A stretch of 64,000 nucleotides of DNA from Rhizobium rhizogenes NBRC 13257 (GCF_000696095.1 NZ_BAYX01000004.1:186001-250000); one strand, 5' to 3'. Shown: positions 25,711 to 34,833, counted from the first letter of the stretch. Numbers and translations: made by a program. Notes: generated from the letters alone by a model not told the origin.

Positions 25711-25804
25711 GATAATCATTATCGCGATAATTATTTTAGTACGCCGCGGTTCGACCATTGTAAAGCGATTTATTTATCGCGATATCATTTTTTGTGATAA
25801 TGAT
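25711..25804. promoter_or_regulatory. Cluster of MarR-type operators in the esterase/MarR divergent promoter
   Basis: The AT-rich intergenic region contains ATTATCGCGATAAT (25718-25731, perfect palindrome), overlapping GATAATCATTATC (25711-25723), and a second TATCGCGATA core at 25775-25784. TGATAATGATTG near 25795 looks like a partial third copy. Repeated cores on both sides of the presumed promoters suggest autoregulation and control of the esterase by the adjacent MarR protein. Confidence 0.75.
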
Positions 25805-25834
25805 TGCGGACCAAGCTGAATCCAGGAGACGACG

Positions 25835-26278
25835 ATGACCGATGCCCCGACACTACCGCTCGACAGCCAACTCTGTTTCTCGATCTACGCAACGTCGATC
25901 GCCATCCATCGCGTCTACAAGCCGATGCTCGATGAACTCGGGGTTACCTACACGCAATATCTGGTGCTGAGCACGCTTTGGGAGGCTGACGGCCTGACCA
26001 TTTCGGCCATTGCCGACAGATTGGCCTTGGAGCCAAGCACGATCACGCCGGCGGTGAAGCGGCTGGAAAGCGCCGGGTTTGTGACACGTCGGCGCAATGC
26101 TTCGGATGAAAGGCAGGTTCAGGTGCACCTGAACCCGAAGGGGGCCGAGCTTCACGCAAAGACGGGTTGCCTCACGGAGACGCTGCTCCGTCGCTCCGGC
26201 TTCACGGTGCCGGAGATGATCGATCTCAACCACAAGGTCCAGCTACTTCGGGACGGTATGACCAAGGCGGAGGTTTAA
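25835..26278 (+). CDS. MarR-family regulator, OhrR-like
   Basis: 147 residues, ATG with GGAGACGACG upstream. QLCFSIYATSIAIHRVYKPMLDELGVTYTQY (split) includes Cys14 at the position of the peroxide-sensing Cys of OhrR proteins, with conserved Tyr residues nearby. The winged helix has LTISAIADRLALEPSTITPAVKRLE and the wing RRRNASDERQVQVHL. Probably represses itself and the divergent esterase gene. No Ohr peroxiredoxin gene lies next to it, which is the more usual partner. Confidence 0.92.
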   Translation: MTDAPTLPLDSQLCFSIYATSIAIHRVYKPMLDELGVTYTQYLVLSTLWEADGLTISAIADRLALEPSTITPAVKRLESAGFVTRRRNASDERQVQVHLNPKGAELHAKTGCLTETLLRRSGFTVPEMIDLNHKVQLLRDGMTKAEV

Positions 26279-26286
26279 CTGGGCCG

Positions 26287-27612
26287 TTAGGCGATCGCGG
26301 GCCTTGCCTGTTTTTCGTCCAGCCAGCCGCCGGTAAAGCCGGCGCGGTCGAGCCCTCGGCGCAGGATCGGCGATTGGCGCATCAGGTTCCAGATCATGCC
26401 CGTACGTTCGTTTTCGATCATCATCACGAGCAGGCCCTGGTCGATGGCGACCGAGCGGTCGTCGACCCAGCCTTCCGGGCCGGACCCCTTGACGCTCGGA
26501 TTGAAGCCGCCGGGGAAGCGACCTTCGAGGAGCAGGTTCGGATAGGTTGAAAGCAGGGCCTTGGTGCCGTCGAGTGCCGCCTGGCGGTCGAACGGCAGAC
26601 AGGAAAGCGGCCCCCAGGGCGCGATCGTACCGTCATCGGGACCGAGCGGCGCGCCGCGCGCCGCATAGCCCAGAACTTTCGGGCTATAGCGCCGGCTGTG
26701 CTTGGTACCGGTCGGGTTCGGTCCGTCACAGGCCGACAGGCCCCAGATGTCCTTGGTGTAGCCGACGAAATGGCCAGGGTTACGATCGTTGTAATCGCGC
26801 TGAACGGCGATCGCCGTCTGCGTATTGCGGAAGTAATCGATTTCCTTCTCGGCGACATGCCGGTCGCTGATCCCACGGAAATCGATCCAGGCATGCGAGA
26901 ACAGGTGGATGAACAGCGGTCCCGCATAGAGAAACGGCGTGTCCTTGAACATCATCCAGGTGTAGGTCGAGGCGAAGGCTTCGTAGCTGGAAGAGGGGAT
27001 GGCGTGCGTCGGGGAGGCAAGTGCCAGAACGTAGAGGAAGATCGCCTCGTCATAGCCCTGATAGCGCCAGCGCAGGAAGCCGCTGCTCGGCTTCCAGCCC
27101 ATGCTGATCGTCGGGCCCTTGTTCAGCGCCCAGTTCCAGTCGCAACGCTCATAGAGGAACTTCGCCTGCCCGCGAATGCTCTTCTCGGCCTGGCTGGAAC
27201 CATCGAAATAGGCGGCCGCCGTCAGGACGCCGATCAGCAGCAGGCCGGTGTCGATGGTTGATAGCTCGCTGTTCCAGGCGCGCTTGCCGGTTTCCATGTA
27301 AAGGAAGTGATAATAGAAGCCCCGATGGCCGGTGGCGCCACGTTCCTCGCCCTGTTGGCTCTCGGCAAAGAAATCAAGCGCGGTCAGCACTCGCTTCGCC
27401 GCATCCGCGCGGCTGATCCAGCCGCGCTCGACGGCGACCGGATAGCTCGAAAGCGCAAAGCCGACGGCGGCAATACTGCAGTGGCTCGTCTTGATCGAAG
27501 TGTCCGCCACCAGCCCGTTTTGCGGATTGGTGTGGAGCATGAAATAGTCGAAGGCCGACCGTTGCAGGCGGTCGATCAGTGCATCATCGGTGTCGTTGGT
27601 CTGTTGCAGCAT
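26287..27612 (-). CDS. Glucoamylase-like (GH144-type) glycoside hydrolase
   Basis: 441 residues from ATG 27612, GAGGAGATGG upstream. The (alpha/alpha)-barrel pattern is clear: FDYFMLHTNPQNGLVADTS, SIAAVGFALSSYPVAVERGWISR, RGFYYHFLYMETGKR, ELSTIDTGLLLIGVL, YDEAIFLYVLALASPTH and FPGGFNPSVKG. This is the PF10091 glycoamylase-like family, which includes GH144 endo-beta-1,2-glucanases. Rhizobia make cyclic beta-1,2-glucan, a plausible substrate. No signal peptide is visible, so it would act in the cytoplasm unless the start is wrong. Ends 8 bases from the converging MarR gene. Confidence 0.87.
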   Translation of the reverse strand: MLQQTNDTDDALIDRLQRSAFDYFMLHTNPQNGLVADTSIKTSHCSIAAVGFALSSYPVAVERGWISRADAAKRVLTALDFFAESQQGEERGATGHRGFYYHFLYMETGKRAWNSELSTIDTGLLLIGVLTAAAYFDGSSQAEKSIRGQAKFLYERCDWNWALNKGPTISMGWKPSSGFLRWRYQGYDEAIFLYVLALASPTHAIPSSSYEAFASTYTWMMFKDTPFLYAGPLFIHLFSHAWIDFRGISDRHVAEKEIDYFRNTQTAIAVQRDYNDRNPGHFVGYTKDIWGLSACDGPNPTGTKHSRRYSPKVLGYAARGAPLGPDDGTIAPWGPLSCLPFDRQAALDGTKALLSTYPNLLLEGRFPGGFNPSVKGSGPEGWVDDRSVAIDQGLLVMMIENERTGMIWNLMRQSPILRRGLDRAGFTGGWLDEKQARPAIA

Positions 27613-27740
27613 CTCTATCCATCTCCTCGGCGCTCCCGTTTTCTGCTGAGCACAGGAGCTTGGACAGTTGCAAATCAAAGATGATTAATGCTGCCACGCT
27701 TTTGTGGATGATTGTTTAAGATTGGGGCTCCGTACCCGAT

Positions 27741-28316
27741 TTACGGGCCTCTCCTTCCGAGAGGCTCCATCAGCCGCTCCCTCAATCTTCCCAGTGTCCG
27801 CCCGAAAATCGAATCATCCCCCAAGGCTCTCGCAAGCGTCAGCGCGCCCTGGATGCCAACAACTGCTTCCTCGGCAAGCTCCCGCGCTTCCGCTGCCCCC
27901 ACGCCGGCCCTCATCAAGGCGCCGGCAAGCGCCTTGATCCAGCGTTTGAAATAGCCCTGGATCGCGCTTGAGAAGCGGTCACGCGTTTCGTCCAGCGCGA
28001 AGGCGCCGATGAGGCAGATGCGGCGGCCGGAGCGGAAATAGGTGTTGGTGGTTTCCCACATCAGGGCAATGGCGGCGCGCGGTTCGTCTTCCTCGAGCGG
28101 CCTGAACATTTGCGTGACGAACCAGGCATCGATATTGGCCATGATTTCCGCCGCCATCTCTTCCTTGCCGCCGGGAAAAAAGTGATAGAGGCTGCCCTTC
28201 GACAGCTTGGTGCGTGCCGTGATGCTGCTCATCGACGCGCCCTCGTAGCCGAGTTCGCGAAAGACTTCGGCGACCAAGGCTATGGCGTCCGACTTTTCAA
28301 AGACGGTGCGTGTCAT
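27741..28316 (-). CDS. TetR-family regulator
   Basis: 191 residues from ATG 28316, GAGGCGGATC upstream. Helix-turn-helix at about 8-50 (VAEVFRELGYEGASMSSITARTKLSKGSLYHFFPGG, split). The C-terminal domain (TetR_C_33-like) contains CLIGAFALDETRDRFSSAIQGYF and ends in PLGRRGP. Second gene of a two-gene operon, 8 bases after the DUF1348 stop. A 16-bp palindrome in front of the operon is the likely operator, giving autoregulation. Confidence 0.9.
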   Translation of the reverse strand: MTRTVFEKSDAIALVAEVFRELGYEGASMSSITARTKLSKGSLYHFFPGGKEEMAAEIMANIDAWFVTQMFRPLEEDEPRAAIALMWETTNTYFRSGRRICLIGAFALDETRDRFSSAIQGYFKRWIKALAGALMRAGVGAAEARELAEEAVVGIQGALTLARALGDDSIFGRTLGRLRERLMEPLGRRGP

Positions 28317-28324
28317 GATCCGCC

Positions 28325-28789
28325 TCAGAGGCCGAGATCGGACAGACCGGGATGATCGTCGGGACGGCGGCCGAGCGGCCAATGGAATTTCCGGTCTTCT
28401 TCCTTGATCGGCATGTCGTTGATCGAGGCGAAGCGGCGCTGCATCAGGCCATCGGCGTCAAATTCCCAGTTCTCGTTGCCATAGGAGCGGAACCAGTGGC
28501 CGCTGTCGTCGCGCCATTCATAGGCGAAGCGCACGGCGATCCGGTTGCCATCGAAGGCCCATAATTCCTTGATCAGCCGATAATCGAGCTCTCTCGTCCA
28601 TTTGCGGGTAAGGAATTCGACGATCTCATTGCGGCCGCGCGGAAATTCGGCGCGGTTCCGCCATTGGCTGTCTTCGGTATAGACCTTCGAGACGCGCTCC
28701 GGATCGCGGCTGTTCCAACCATCCTCGGCCATGCGGACCTTGGCTATGGCGGTTTCGCGGGTGAATGGCGGTATGAGGGGGATGGCCAT
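28325..28789 (-). CDS. DUF1348 (SnoaL/NTF2-fold) protein
   Basis: 154 residues, standard length. [36 protein letters not shown] (split) and [45 protein letters not shown] are the hallmark Trp-rich segments of DUF1348. NTF2-fold proteins of this type are small-molecule binding or isomerase-like enzymes. Co-transcribed with the TetR gene, which probably represses both until an electrophile or toxic compound appears. Precise reaction unknown. Confidence 0.9.
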   Translation of the reverse strand: MAIPLIPPFTRETAIAKVRMAEDGWNSRDPERVSKVYTEDSQWRNRAEFPRGRNEIVEFLTRKWTRELDYRLIKELWAFDGNRIAVRFAYEWRDDSGHWFRSYGNENWEFDADGLMQRRFASINDMPIKEEDRKFHWPLGRRPDDHPGLSDLGL

Positions 28790-28823
28790 GTTTTGCTCCT
28801 CGACTATACTTGTAGGTTTATTA

Positions 28824-28839
28824 TAGACTGATCAGTCTA
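28824..28839. promoter_or_regulatory. TetR operator palindrome before DUF1348-tetR
   Basis: TAGACTGATCAGTCTA is a perfect 16-bp palindrome, 35 bases upstream of the DUF1348 start. Its TAGAC-N6-GTCTA form is like boxes bound by NemR-type TetR repressors. Confidence 0.8.
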
Positions 28840-28868
28840 GTCGAACAAGAGCATGTTTGAGGTCAGGG

Positions 28869-29732
28869 CTATCGCGCGAATTTCTTCGCGCCCACCACGC
28901 AGGCGACGACGCCAAGGGTTACCGCGAACATGGACCAGCTGACGCTCTCCTTCAGCAGGGTGGCGGCAAGCGCCAGGCCGAAGAAGGGCTGGAGCAGCTG
29001 CAATTGCCCGACAGCGGCGATGCCGCCTTGCGCCAGCCCGCGATACCAGAAGATGAAGCCGATCAGCATGCTGAAGAGCGAGACGTAGATCAGGCCAATC
29101 CAGGCCGGCCCGCCAATGCCGGCGATGGTTTGCGGCATGGTGAAGAGGCAAAGCGCAATCATGGCCGGCAGCGACAGCACCAGTGCCCAACAAATCACCT
29201 GCCAGCCGCCCAGCCGGCGCGACAGCACCGCGCCTTCGGCATAGCCGAGGCCGCAGACCAGGATTGCCGCGAGCATCAGCAGGTCGCCGACCGGCGAGGC
29301 GGAGATGCCCTGCGCGAGCGCGTAGCCGCAGACGATGGCGCTGCCAATCACTGAAAATATCCAGAAGGCCAGCCGCGGCCGCTCGCCGCCGCGCAAGACG
29401 CCGAATATGGCCGTCGCCAGCGGCAGCAATCCGATGAAAACGATCGAATGGGCCGAGGTGACATGCTTGAGCGCCAGGGCTGTCAGCAGCGGAAAGCCGA
29501 TGACGCAGCCGATTGCGACGATGATGAGGGGCACGAGATCGCCCCGAACCGGCCGCTTTTCCCGGAAGGCGAACAGCAGGCAGAGCGCCAGGATGCCGGC
29601 GATCGCGGCGCGGGCGACGGTCAGGAAGACGGGATCGAAATCCATCACCGCCACCCGCGTTGCCGGCAGCGAGGCGCTGAAGATCAGCACGCCCGTCAGT
29701 CCATAGATCCAGCCACTCGTTGTCTTGTCCAT
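28869..29732 (-). CDS. EamA/DMT-superfamily exporter
   Basis: 287 residues from ATG 29732 with CAGGAGC upstream. Ten hydrophobic helices in two EamA repeats: first with IYGLTGVLIFSASLPATRVAV and ALKHVTSAHSIVFIGLLPL, second with LMLAAILVCGLGYAEGAVLSR and GLAQGGIAAVGQLQLLQPFFG. Ends with the basic tail AKKFAR. Divergent from a MocR/GntR regulator with a shared 100-base promoter, an arrangement typical for amino-acid or metabolite exporters. Confidence 0.92.
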   Translation of the reverse strand: MDKTTSGWIYGLTGVLIFSASLPATRVAVMDFDPVFLTVARAAIAGILALCLLFAFREKRPVRGDLVPLIIVAIGCVIGFPLLTALALKHVTSAHSIVFIGLLPLATAIFGVLRGGERPRLAFWIFSVIGSAIVCGYALAQGISASPVGDLLMLAAILVCGLGYAEGAVLSRRLGGWQVICWALVLSLPAMIALCLFTMPQTIAGIGGPAWIGLIYVSLFSMLIGFIFWYRGLAQGGIAAVGQLQLLQPFFGLALAATLLKESVSWSMFAVTLGVVACVVGAKKFAR

Positions 29733-29831
29733 GTTTATGCTCCTGGTTTGTCGTCCGCGATATCGGCGAAGTCGGCTGGCTATTCCAGAGACGGTGCAGT
29801 ACAATTCGTACGAACTGTTATGGTATGAGGT

Positions 29832-31259
29832 GTGGTACGGATGAACGGCTTAATTGCGGCAAACGGGAGTGGCGTCACGCGCATCGAGGGCGTGATGGCG
29901 GCGATTTCGGAGCGGATCGCCGCACGGAGCCTTCCGCCCGGCGCGCGGCTTCCTTCGGTGCGCAGCTTTGCCAAGACCATGCAGGTGTCGGTCTCCACTG
30001 TGGTCGAGGCGTATGAGCGCCTGGCGGCTGAGGGCGTGATCCGCTCGCGGCCCGGTTCCGGCTTTTATGTCTGCGGGCCGCTTGCGCCGCTTTCTCTGTC
30101 CGAGATCGGCCCCCGGCTTGACCGCGATGTCGATCCGCTGTGGATTTCGCGGCAATCGCTAGAGGTGGGCGAGGATGTGCTGAAGCCCGGCTGCGGCTGG
30201 CTTCCGCCGTCCTGGATGCCACAGGCGGCGCTACGTCGCGCGATGCGCAACCTGGCGCGCACGGAAGGCGGTGTTCTCACCGACTATGGAACGCAGCTTG
30301 GCTTGCCGCCCTTGCGCCAGCTTCTGGCGCGGCGCATGACTGAACACGGCATTGCCGCATCGCCCGATCAGATCTTGCTGACGGAGTCCGGCACGCAGGC
30401 GATCGATCTCATCTGCCGCTTCCTGCTCGAGCCCGGTGACACCGTCCTGGTCGACGATCCCTGCTATTTCAATTTTCATGCGCTGTTGCGCGCGCATCGG
30501 GCCAATGTCGTCGGCGTGCCCTTTACGCCGACAGGACCGGATATCGCGTTGTTCGGCGAGGCGCTCGAAAAGCACAGGCCGCGCCTCTACATCACCAATT
30601 CCGCCGTCCACAATCCGACGGGCGCGACCTTGTCGCCGGTAACGGCGCATCGCCTGCTGAAGCTGGCGGATGCATCCGACCTCATCATTGTCGAGGACGA
30701 TATTTTCGCCGATTTCGAGCAGATGCCGGCGCCGCGGCTCGCCGCCTATGACGGGCTCGACCGGGTGATCCATATCGGCAGCTTCTCCAAGACCTTGTCG
30801 GCCTCGGTGCGTTGCGGCTTCATCGCCGCGCGGCCGGATTGGATCGATGGCCTTGTCGACCTGAAGGTCGCCACCAGCTTCAGCAGCGGCCAGCTTGCGG
30901 CAGAACTTTTGTTTTCGGCGTTGAAGGACGGCAGTTACCGCAAGCATATGGAGGCGCTCAGGGCACGGCTTGCCAAGACGACGAGCGAGACTGCCGCGCG
31001 CCTGGAGGCGATCGGCATTGTCCCCTGGCTGAAGCCGCAAGCAGGCATGTTCCTCTGGTGCCGGCTGCCGGAGGGGATCGAGGCGGCCGATATCGCCCGT
31101 GCCTGCCTCGCCGAGGGCGTCATACTCGCCCCCGGCAACGCCTTCAGCCTGATGGATACGGCCGGCAGCTTCCTGCGCTTCAACGTCGCGCAATCCGCCG
31201 ATCCAAGGATTTTCGATGTGCTGGCGGCGGCGATGCGGACTTTGCGTCGCCGCGCTTAG
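29832..31259 (+). CDS. MocR-type regulator (GntR HTH fused to PLP aminotransferase fold)
   Basis: 475 residues from GTG 29832 (ATG 29841 is nearly equal). The GntR winged helix spans about 17-80 (PPGARLPSVRSFAKTMQVS, RPGSGFYVCG). The fold-type I aminotransferase domain spans about 110-470, with PLP Lys320 (SFSKTLSAS), NPTG (261-264), Asp in VEDDIFADF and Arg in FLRFNVAQS. Such proteins use PLP and an amino compound as effector. Probably controls the divergent EamA exporter. The promoter has GTAC-N5-GTAC near 29799-29811 as a possible site. Confidence 0.93.
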   Translation: MVRMNGLIAANGSGVTRIEGVMAAISERIAARSLPPGARLPSVRSFAKTMQVSVSTVVEAYERLAAEGVIRSRPGSGFYVCGPLAPLSLSEIGPRLDRDVDPLWISRQSLEVGEDVLKPGCGWLPPSWMPQAALRRAMRNLARTEGGVLTDYGTQLGLPPLRQLLARRMTEHGIAASPDQILLTESGTQAIDLICRFLLEPGDTVLVDDPCYFNFHALLRAHRANVVGVPFTPTGPDIALFGEALEKHRPRLYITNSAVHNPTGATLSPVTAHRLLKLADASDLIIVEDDIFADFEQMPAPRLAAYDGLDRVIHIGSFSKTLSASVRCGFIAARPDWIDGLVDLKVATSFSSGQLAAELLFSALKDGSYRKHMEALRARLAKTTSETAARLEAIGIVPWLKPQAGMFLWCRLPEGIEAADIARACLAEGVILAPGNAFSLMDTAGSFLRFNVAQSADPRIFDVLAAAMRTLRRRA

Positions 31260-31261
31260 CC

Positions 31262-31690
31262 TTATTTGGCAAACAGGCTGTTGATGTCGGCAAACGCCTT
31301 CAATTCGACGGCATTGCCGCTCGGATCCTTGAAGAACATGGTTGCCTGCTCGCCGGGTTCGCCCCGGAAACGGATATAGGGTTTGATGACGAATTCGATA
31401 TTCGCCTTGGTCAGCCTCTCCGCTGCGGCTTCCCATTCTTCCATCGACAGAACGACACCGAAATGGCGTACCGGAACGCCATGACCATCGACAGCGTTTG
31501 CTGTGACTTCACCGGTCTCCTGCGGGGCCAGATGGGCAACGACCTGGTGCCCATAAAAGTTGAAATCGATCCAGTCGGGAGAGCTCCGGCCTTCGGAGCA
31601 GCCGAGGAGGCCACCATAGAAGGCACGCGCAGCCGCGAGGTCGTTGACGGGAAAGGCAAGATGGAAAGGGTGAAGGGGTGCCGTGGTCAT
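31262..31690 (-). CDS. VOC-family (glyoxalase/bleomycin-resistance fold) protein
   Basis: 142 residues. [23 protein letters not shown] opens the first module (split), and [21 protein letters not shown] the last, with the usual His and Glu metal ligands (H9, E near 131). Related to proteins annotated as extradiol-dioxygenase-like. Converges with the MocR gene (2 bases between stops) and is divergent from the LysR gene, which may regulate it. Substrate unknown. Confidence 0.9.
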   Translation of the reverse strand: MTTAPLHPFHLAFPVNDLAAARAFYGGLLGCSEGRSSPDWIDFNFYGHQVVAHLAPQETGEVTANAVDGHGVPVRHFGVVLSMEEWEAAAERLTKANIEFVIKPYIRFRGEPGEQATMFFKDPSGNAVELKAFADINSLFAK

Positions 31691-31797
31691 TGCTCATCTC
31701 CATTGAGGTGAAATTCCATGCGGCGACCTATAAGAAACATTCTTTCTGATGAAAAACGATATATAATGAGTCTGAGAGACAGGAAAAATTATCAATC

Positions 31798-32655
31798 GTG
31801 ATTTCGGAACTTAAAACGCTGGTGGCGATTGCCCGCTTCGGAACCTTTGCCGCCGCAGGTGATCGGATCGGGCTGACGCAGGCGGCGGTCAGCGGCCAGA
31901 TGAAGCGGCTGGAAGAAAAGCTCGGCGTTCAGCTGTTCGAGAGAACAGGCCGCTCGGCAACGCTGAATGCCGCCGGGCTGAGAACGCTTGAGCGGGCGAA
32001 GGACATCATCGCGAAATTCGAGGCGATCGCTGATCCGGCGGATGAGGATAGCGGCGGGCGCCTCAGTATTGGCGCTATCGCCTCCGTCCAGTCAACCGTT
32101 CTTGCCCGCGCACTTGTGCCGTTTCGCGATCGATTTCCGAAACACCATATTCATATCGTACCGGGGATTTCCCTTCATTTGCTCGATCTGCTCGATGCGG
32201 GCGAACTCGACCTCGCCGTAGTCATCAAACCCTCTTTCGGCATACCGAAGGATTTCGTTTGGCAACCCTTGTTGCGTGAACCGTATGTGCTGGCGGTCCC
32301 GAGCTGGATCGAAGGCGACGACTGGCTGGCCCTGCTGCAGGAGCAACCGTTCATTCGCTATGAGCGCAGCTCGTTCGGCGGCCGGCAGGTCGACCGATTC
32401 CTGCGGTCCTTATCCGTCACGGCTAGGGAATCGGTGGAGATCGATGACATATCCGCGATGGCGGCCTTGGTTGGACAGGGACTTGGTGTGGCGCTGTTGC
32501 CGATGACCGAGGGGAATTTGCCTCTTCCGCCGTCGGTCCGCGTGGTGTCGCTGGCCGACAGGACCTTTTACCGGGAGATCGGCATATTGAAACCACAGGC
32601 GGATCAGCCGGTGACCGCGCATCTCGCCGATTGTCTAACCGCAGCCGTGTTCTGA
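31798..32655 (+). CDS. LysR-family transcriptional regulator
   Basis: 285 residues from GTG 31798. Helix-turn-helix at about 1-60 (LVAIARFGTFAAAGDRIGLTQAAVSGQMKRLEEKLG, split), followed by the two-lobed periplasmic-binding-like effector domain (GRLSIGAIASVQSTVLARAL, LDAGELDLAVVIKP, VGQGLGVALLPMTEG). Divergent from the VOC gene with a 107-base AT-rich gap, the usual LysR target arrangement. Confidence 0.93.
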   Translation: MISELKTLVAIARFGTFAAAGDRIGLTQAAVSGQMKRLEEKLGVQLFERTGRSATLNAAGLRTLERAKDIIAKFEAIADPADEDSGGRLSIGAIASVQSTVLARALVPFRDRFPKHHIHIVPGISLHLLDLLDAGELDLAVVIKPSFGIPKDFVWQPLLREPYVLAVPSWIEGDDWLALLQEQPFIRYERSSFGGRQVDRFLRSLSVTARESVEIDDISAMAALVGQGLGVALLPMTEGNLPLPPSVRVVSLADRTFYREIGILKPQADQPVTAHLADCLTAAVF

Positions 32656-32776
32656 CTCTTTTCAGATAGAGCTATTTTTCAAGTCGCTCCCTGCATTTCC
32701 GCATCAGGGAGTCGATCGAGTGCGGGTTTCGTTTGATTCGTCATATCCAGCGTCAACGCTACTGAATTGACAACAT

Positions 32777-32806
32777 GTCATTTAGTCATCTATATGACTG
32801 TATGAC
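32777..32806. promoter_or_regulatory. Nested palindromic operator over the GntR start codon
   Basis: GTCAT (32777-32781) and AGTCAT (32784-32789) mirror ATGACT (32794-32799) and ATGAC (32802-32806) about one centre. The last half-site contains the ATG chosen as start. Placement over the translation start suggests direct autorepression. Confidence 0.7.
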
Positions 32807-33527
32807 CTCTTTAGATGACAGACTTCCCCGCTATCAACGCCTGCGCGACGATCTCGCCGCGAGGATCAATCGTCAGGAATGGCGGCCTGGCGAATCGATT
32901 CCGTCCGAGGCGGAACTTTCAGCAACCTACGGCGTCGCCGTGGGCACAGTCCGCAAGGCGATCGATCAGCTCGTGGCCGACGGCGTCGTCGAACGTCACC
33001 AGGGGCGGGGCACCTATGTGCGGCGTGCTCGCTTCAACTCCTCGCTTTTCCGGTTTTTCCGTTTCCAGTCGGAGAGCGGCGAGCGCCGCGTGCCCGAGAG
33101 CCGCATTCTTCGGCGTGAAAGTATCGCTGCGCCCTCGGCCGTTGCCTCGGCACTGCGCCTGCGCGAGGGAGATCCTGTCATTTCCCTTTCACGCCTTCGT
33201 CTCATCGGCGGCGTTCCGTTGCTGGCGGAAGAAATCTGGCTGGAGAGGTCACGCTTCGAAGCGCTGCTGACAATCGATACGTCCGAATTCGGCGATCTTC
33301 TCTATCCGCTTTATGAGGAACGTTGCGAGCAGGTGGTCGTATCGGCGGAGGAAACGCTGACCGTCGAGATCGCGCCGCCGCTTCAGGCGCGCCTGCTGGG
33401 GCTGGAACCGGGATCGCCTCTGGTCGTCATCGAACGCGTAGCCTTCGATCTGGAGCGACGACCCCTTGAATGGCGGCGTTCACGCGGTCCCGCCGACCGC
33501 TTCCGCTATCACGTCGACATACGCTGA
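32802..33527 (+). CDS. GntR-family regulator, HutC/UTRA subfamily
   Basis: 241 residues from ATG 32802; an in-frame ATG at 32775 is possible but lies at the edge of the palindromic operator. Winged helix at about 8-70 (LPRYQRLRDDLAARI, SEAELSATYGVAVGTVRKAIDQL, GRGTYVRR). UTRA ligand domain follows: ASALRLREGDPVISLSRLRLI, GVPLLAEEIWLE, and LLGLEPGSPLVVIERVAF. Upstream of an MFS transporter and an amidohydrolase on the same strand, so it probably controls uptake and breakdown of a carboxylated compound. Confidence 0.92.
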   Translation: MTSLDDRLPRYQRLRDDLAARINRQEWRPGESIPSEAELSATYGVAVGTVRKAIDQLVADGVVERHQGRGTYVRRARFNSSLFRFFRFQSESGERRVPESRILRRESIAAPSAVASALRLREGDPVISLSRLRLIGGVPLLAEEIWLERSRFEALLTIDTSEFGDLLYPLYEERCEQVVVSAEETLTVEIAPPLQARLLGLEPGSPLVVIERVAFDLERRPLEWRRSRGPADRFRYHVDIR

Positions 33528-33585
33528 TCTGCAATCTTTAGGAACATGAACTGGCGCGCTGGAACAAGGCGCGGGGAGGAGAATA

Positions 33586-34833
33586 ATGTCTAATTGGTAC
33601 AAGGAGTGCTCGCCGGTGGAACGCAAGACGTTCTGGGCGAGTTTCGGGGGCTGGGGGCTCGATGCGCTCGACGTTCAGATGTTCAGCTTGGCCATTCCGG
33701 CGCTTATCGTCGCTTTCGACATCACGAAAGCCGATGCCGGTCTCCTCAGCTCGATTACCCTGTTTTTCGGCGCCATCGGCGGCTGGTTCGGTGGCGCGCT
33801 TGGCGACCGTTTCGGTCGGGTCAAGGCATTGCAGATCACGGTCGCGACCTTCGCGCTTGCCACTTTCGCCTGCGCCTTTGTCACAAGCTATAACCAGCTT
33901 CTGGTGCTGAAGGCGATACAGGGCCTCGGCTTTGGTGCGGAATGGGCCTGCGGTGCGGTGCTGATGGCCGAGATCATCCGGCCGGAAAATCGGGGCAGGG
34001 CGCTTGCCGCAGTCCAGAGTGCGTGGGCGGTTGGTTGGGGGGTGGCGGTTCTGCTGTCCGCCATCGTCTTCACCTTTGTCGAGCATGAGATCGCATGGCG
34101 CCTGCTCTTCGCGTTGGGGCTGCTGCCGGCGCTTTTGATCATCTTCATTCGCCGCGGCATTCCGGAGCCGCGGAGGGCAACGGCGAAAGCCGACCAGCCG
34201 CCGTTCTGGCAGACGGTTGCCGGTATCTTTCGTCCGGACGTGCTGCGTTTCACCCTGATCGGCGCGCTTTTCGGTACAGGGGCACATGGCGGCTATGCGG
34301 CGCTCACGACCTTCTTGCCGACTTATCTTCGCGAGGTCCGTCAGCTTTCGGTGCTCGGCTCCAGCGCCTATCTCGCCGTGATCATCGTTGCCTTCTTTTG
34401 CGGCTGCATTGTCAGTGGAATGCTCAGCGACCGGCTGGGCCGGCGCGTCAATGTGACCCTTTTTGCCGGTGCCTGCGTGGCGACGGTTCTGATTTACATC
34501 TTCGCACCGCTGTCGAACTGGCAGATGCTGATTCTGGGTTTTCCTCTCGGGTTCTTCTCGGCCGGTATTCCGGCGAGTATGGCCGCACTTTTCAGCGAGC
34601 TTTACCCCGCCGGCGTTCGCGGAACCGGGGTGGGCTTCTGCTATAATTTCGGCAGGATTGTCTCCGCCGGGTTCCCGCTGCTCGTCGGGTATCTGAGCGA
34701 CAGGATCGGGCTCGGTCCGGCCATTGGCATCGATGCAGCCTTCGCCTATTCCCTGGTGCTGGTTGCCGTGTTCATGCTGCCGGAAACGCGGGGCAAAGTA
34801 TTCGAACAGCCCTCCTCCTCGGCGCAATCATAG
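33586..34833 (+). CDS. MFS transporter (aromatic/organic acid:H+ symporter type)
   Basis: 415 residues with GGGGAGGAG upstream. Twelve helices; motif A-like loops GALGDRFGRVKAL (about 65-77) and GMLSDRLGRRVNV. The first helix has WGLDALDVQMFSLAIPAL, the D-rich TM1 motif typical of aromatic-acid and sialic-acid symporters (AAHS/NanT-like). Adjacent to GntR and the TIM-barrel amidohydrolase, which suggests one catabolic module. Confidence 0.92.
   Translation: MSNWYKECSPVERKTFWASFGGWGLDALDVQMFSLAIPALIVAFDITKADAGLLSSITLFFGAIGGWFGGALGDRFGRVKALQITVATFALATFACAFVTSYNQLLVLKAIQGLGFGAEWACGAVLMAEIIRPENRGRALAAVQSAWAVGWGVAVLLSAIVFTFVEHEIAWRLLFALGLLPALLIIFIRRGIPEPRRATAKADQPPFWQTVAGIFRPDVLRFTLIGALFGTGAHGGYAALTTFLPTYLREVRQLSVLGSSAYLAVIIVAFFCGCIVSGMLSDRLGRRVNVTLFAGACVATVLIYIFAPLSNWQMLILGFPLGFFSAGIPASMAALFSELYPAGVRGTGVGFCYNFGRIVSAGFPLLVGYLSDRIGLGPAIGIDAAFAYSLVLVAVFMLPETRGKVFEQPSSSAQS

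Noticed and set aside
33538..34827. 429-residue minus-strand frame over the MFS gene
   Set aside because: Charged low-complexity shadow; the plus frame has 12 helices and MFS motifs.
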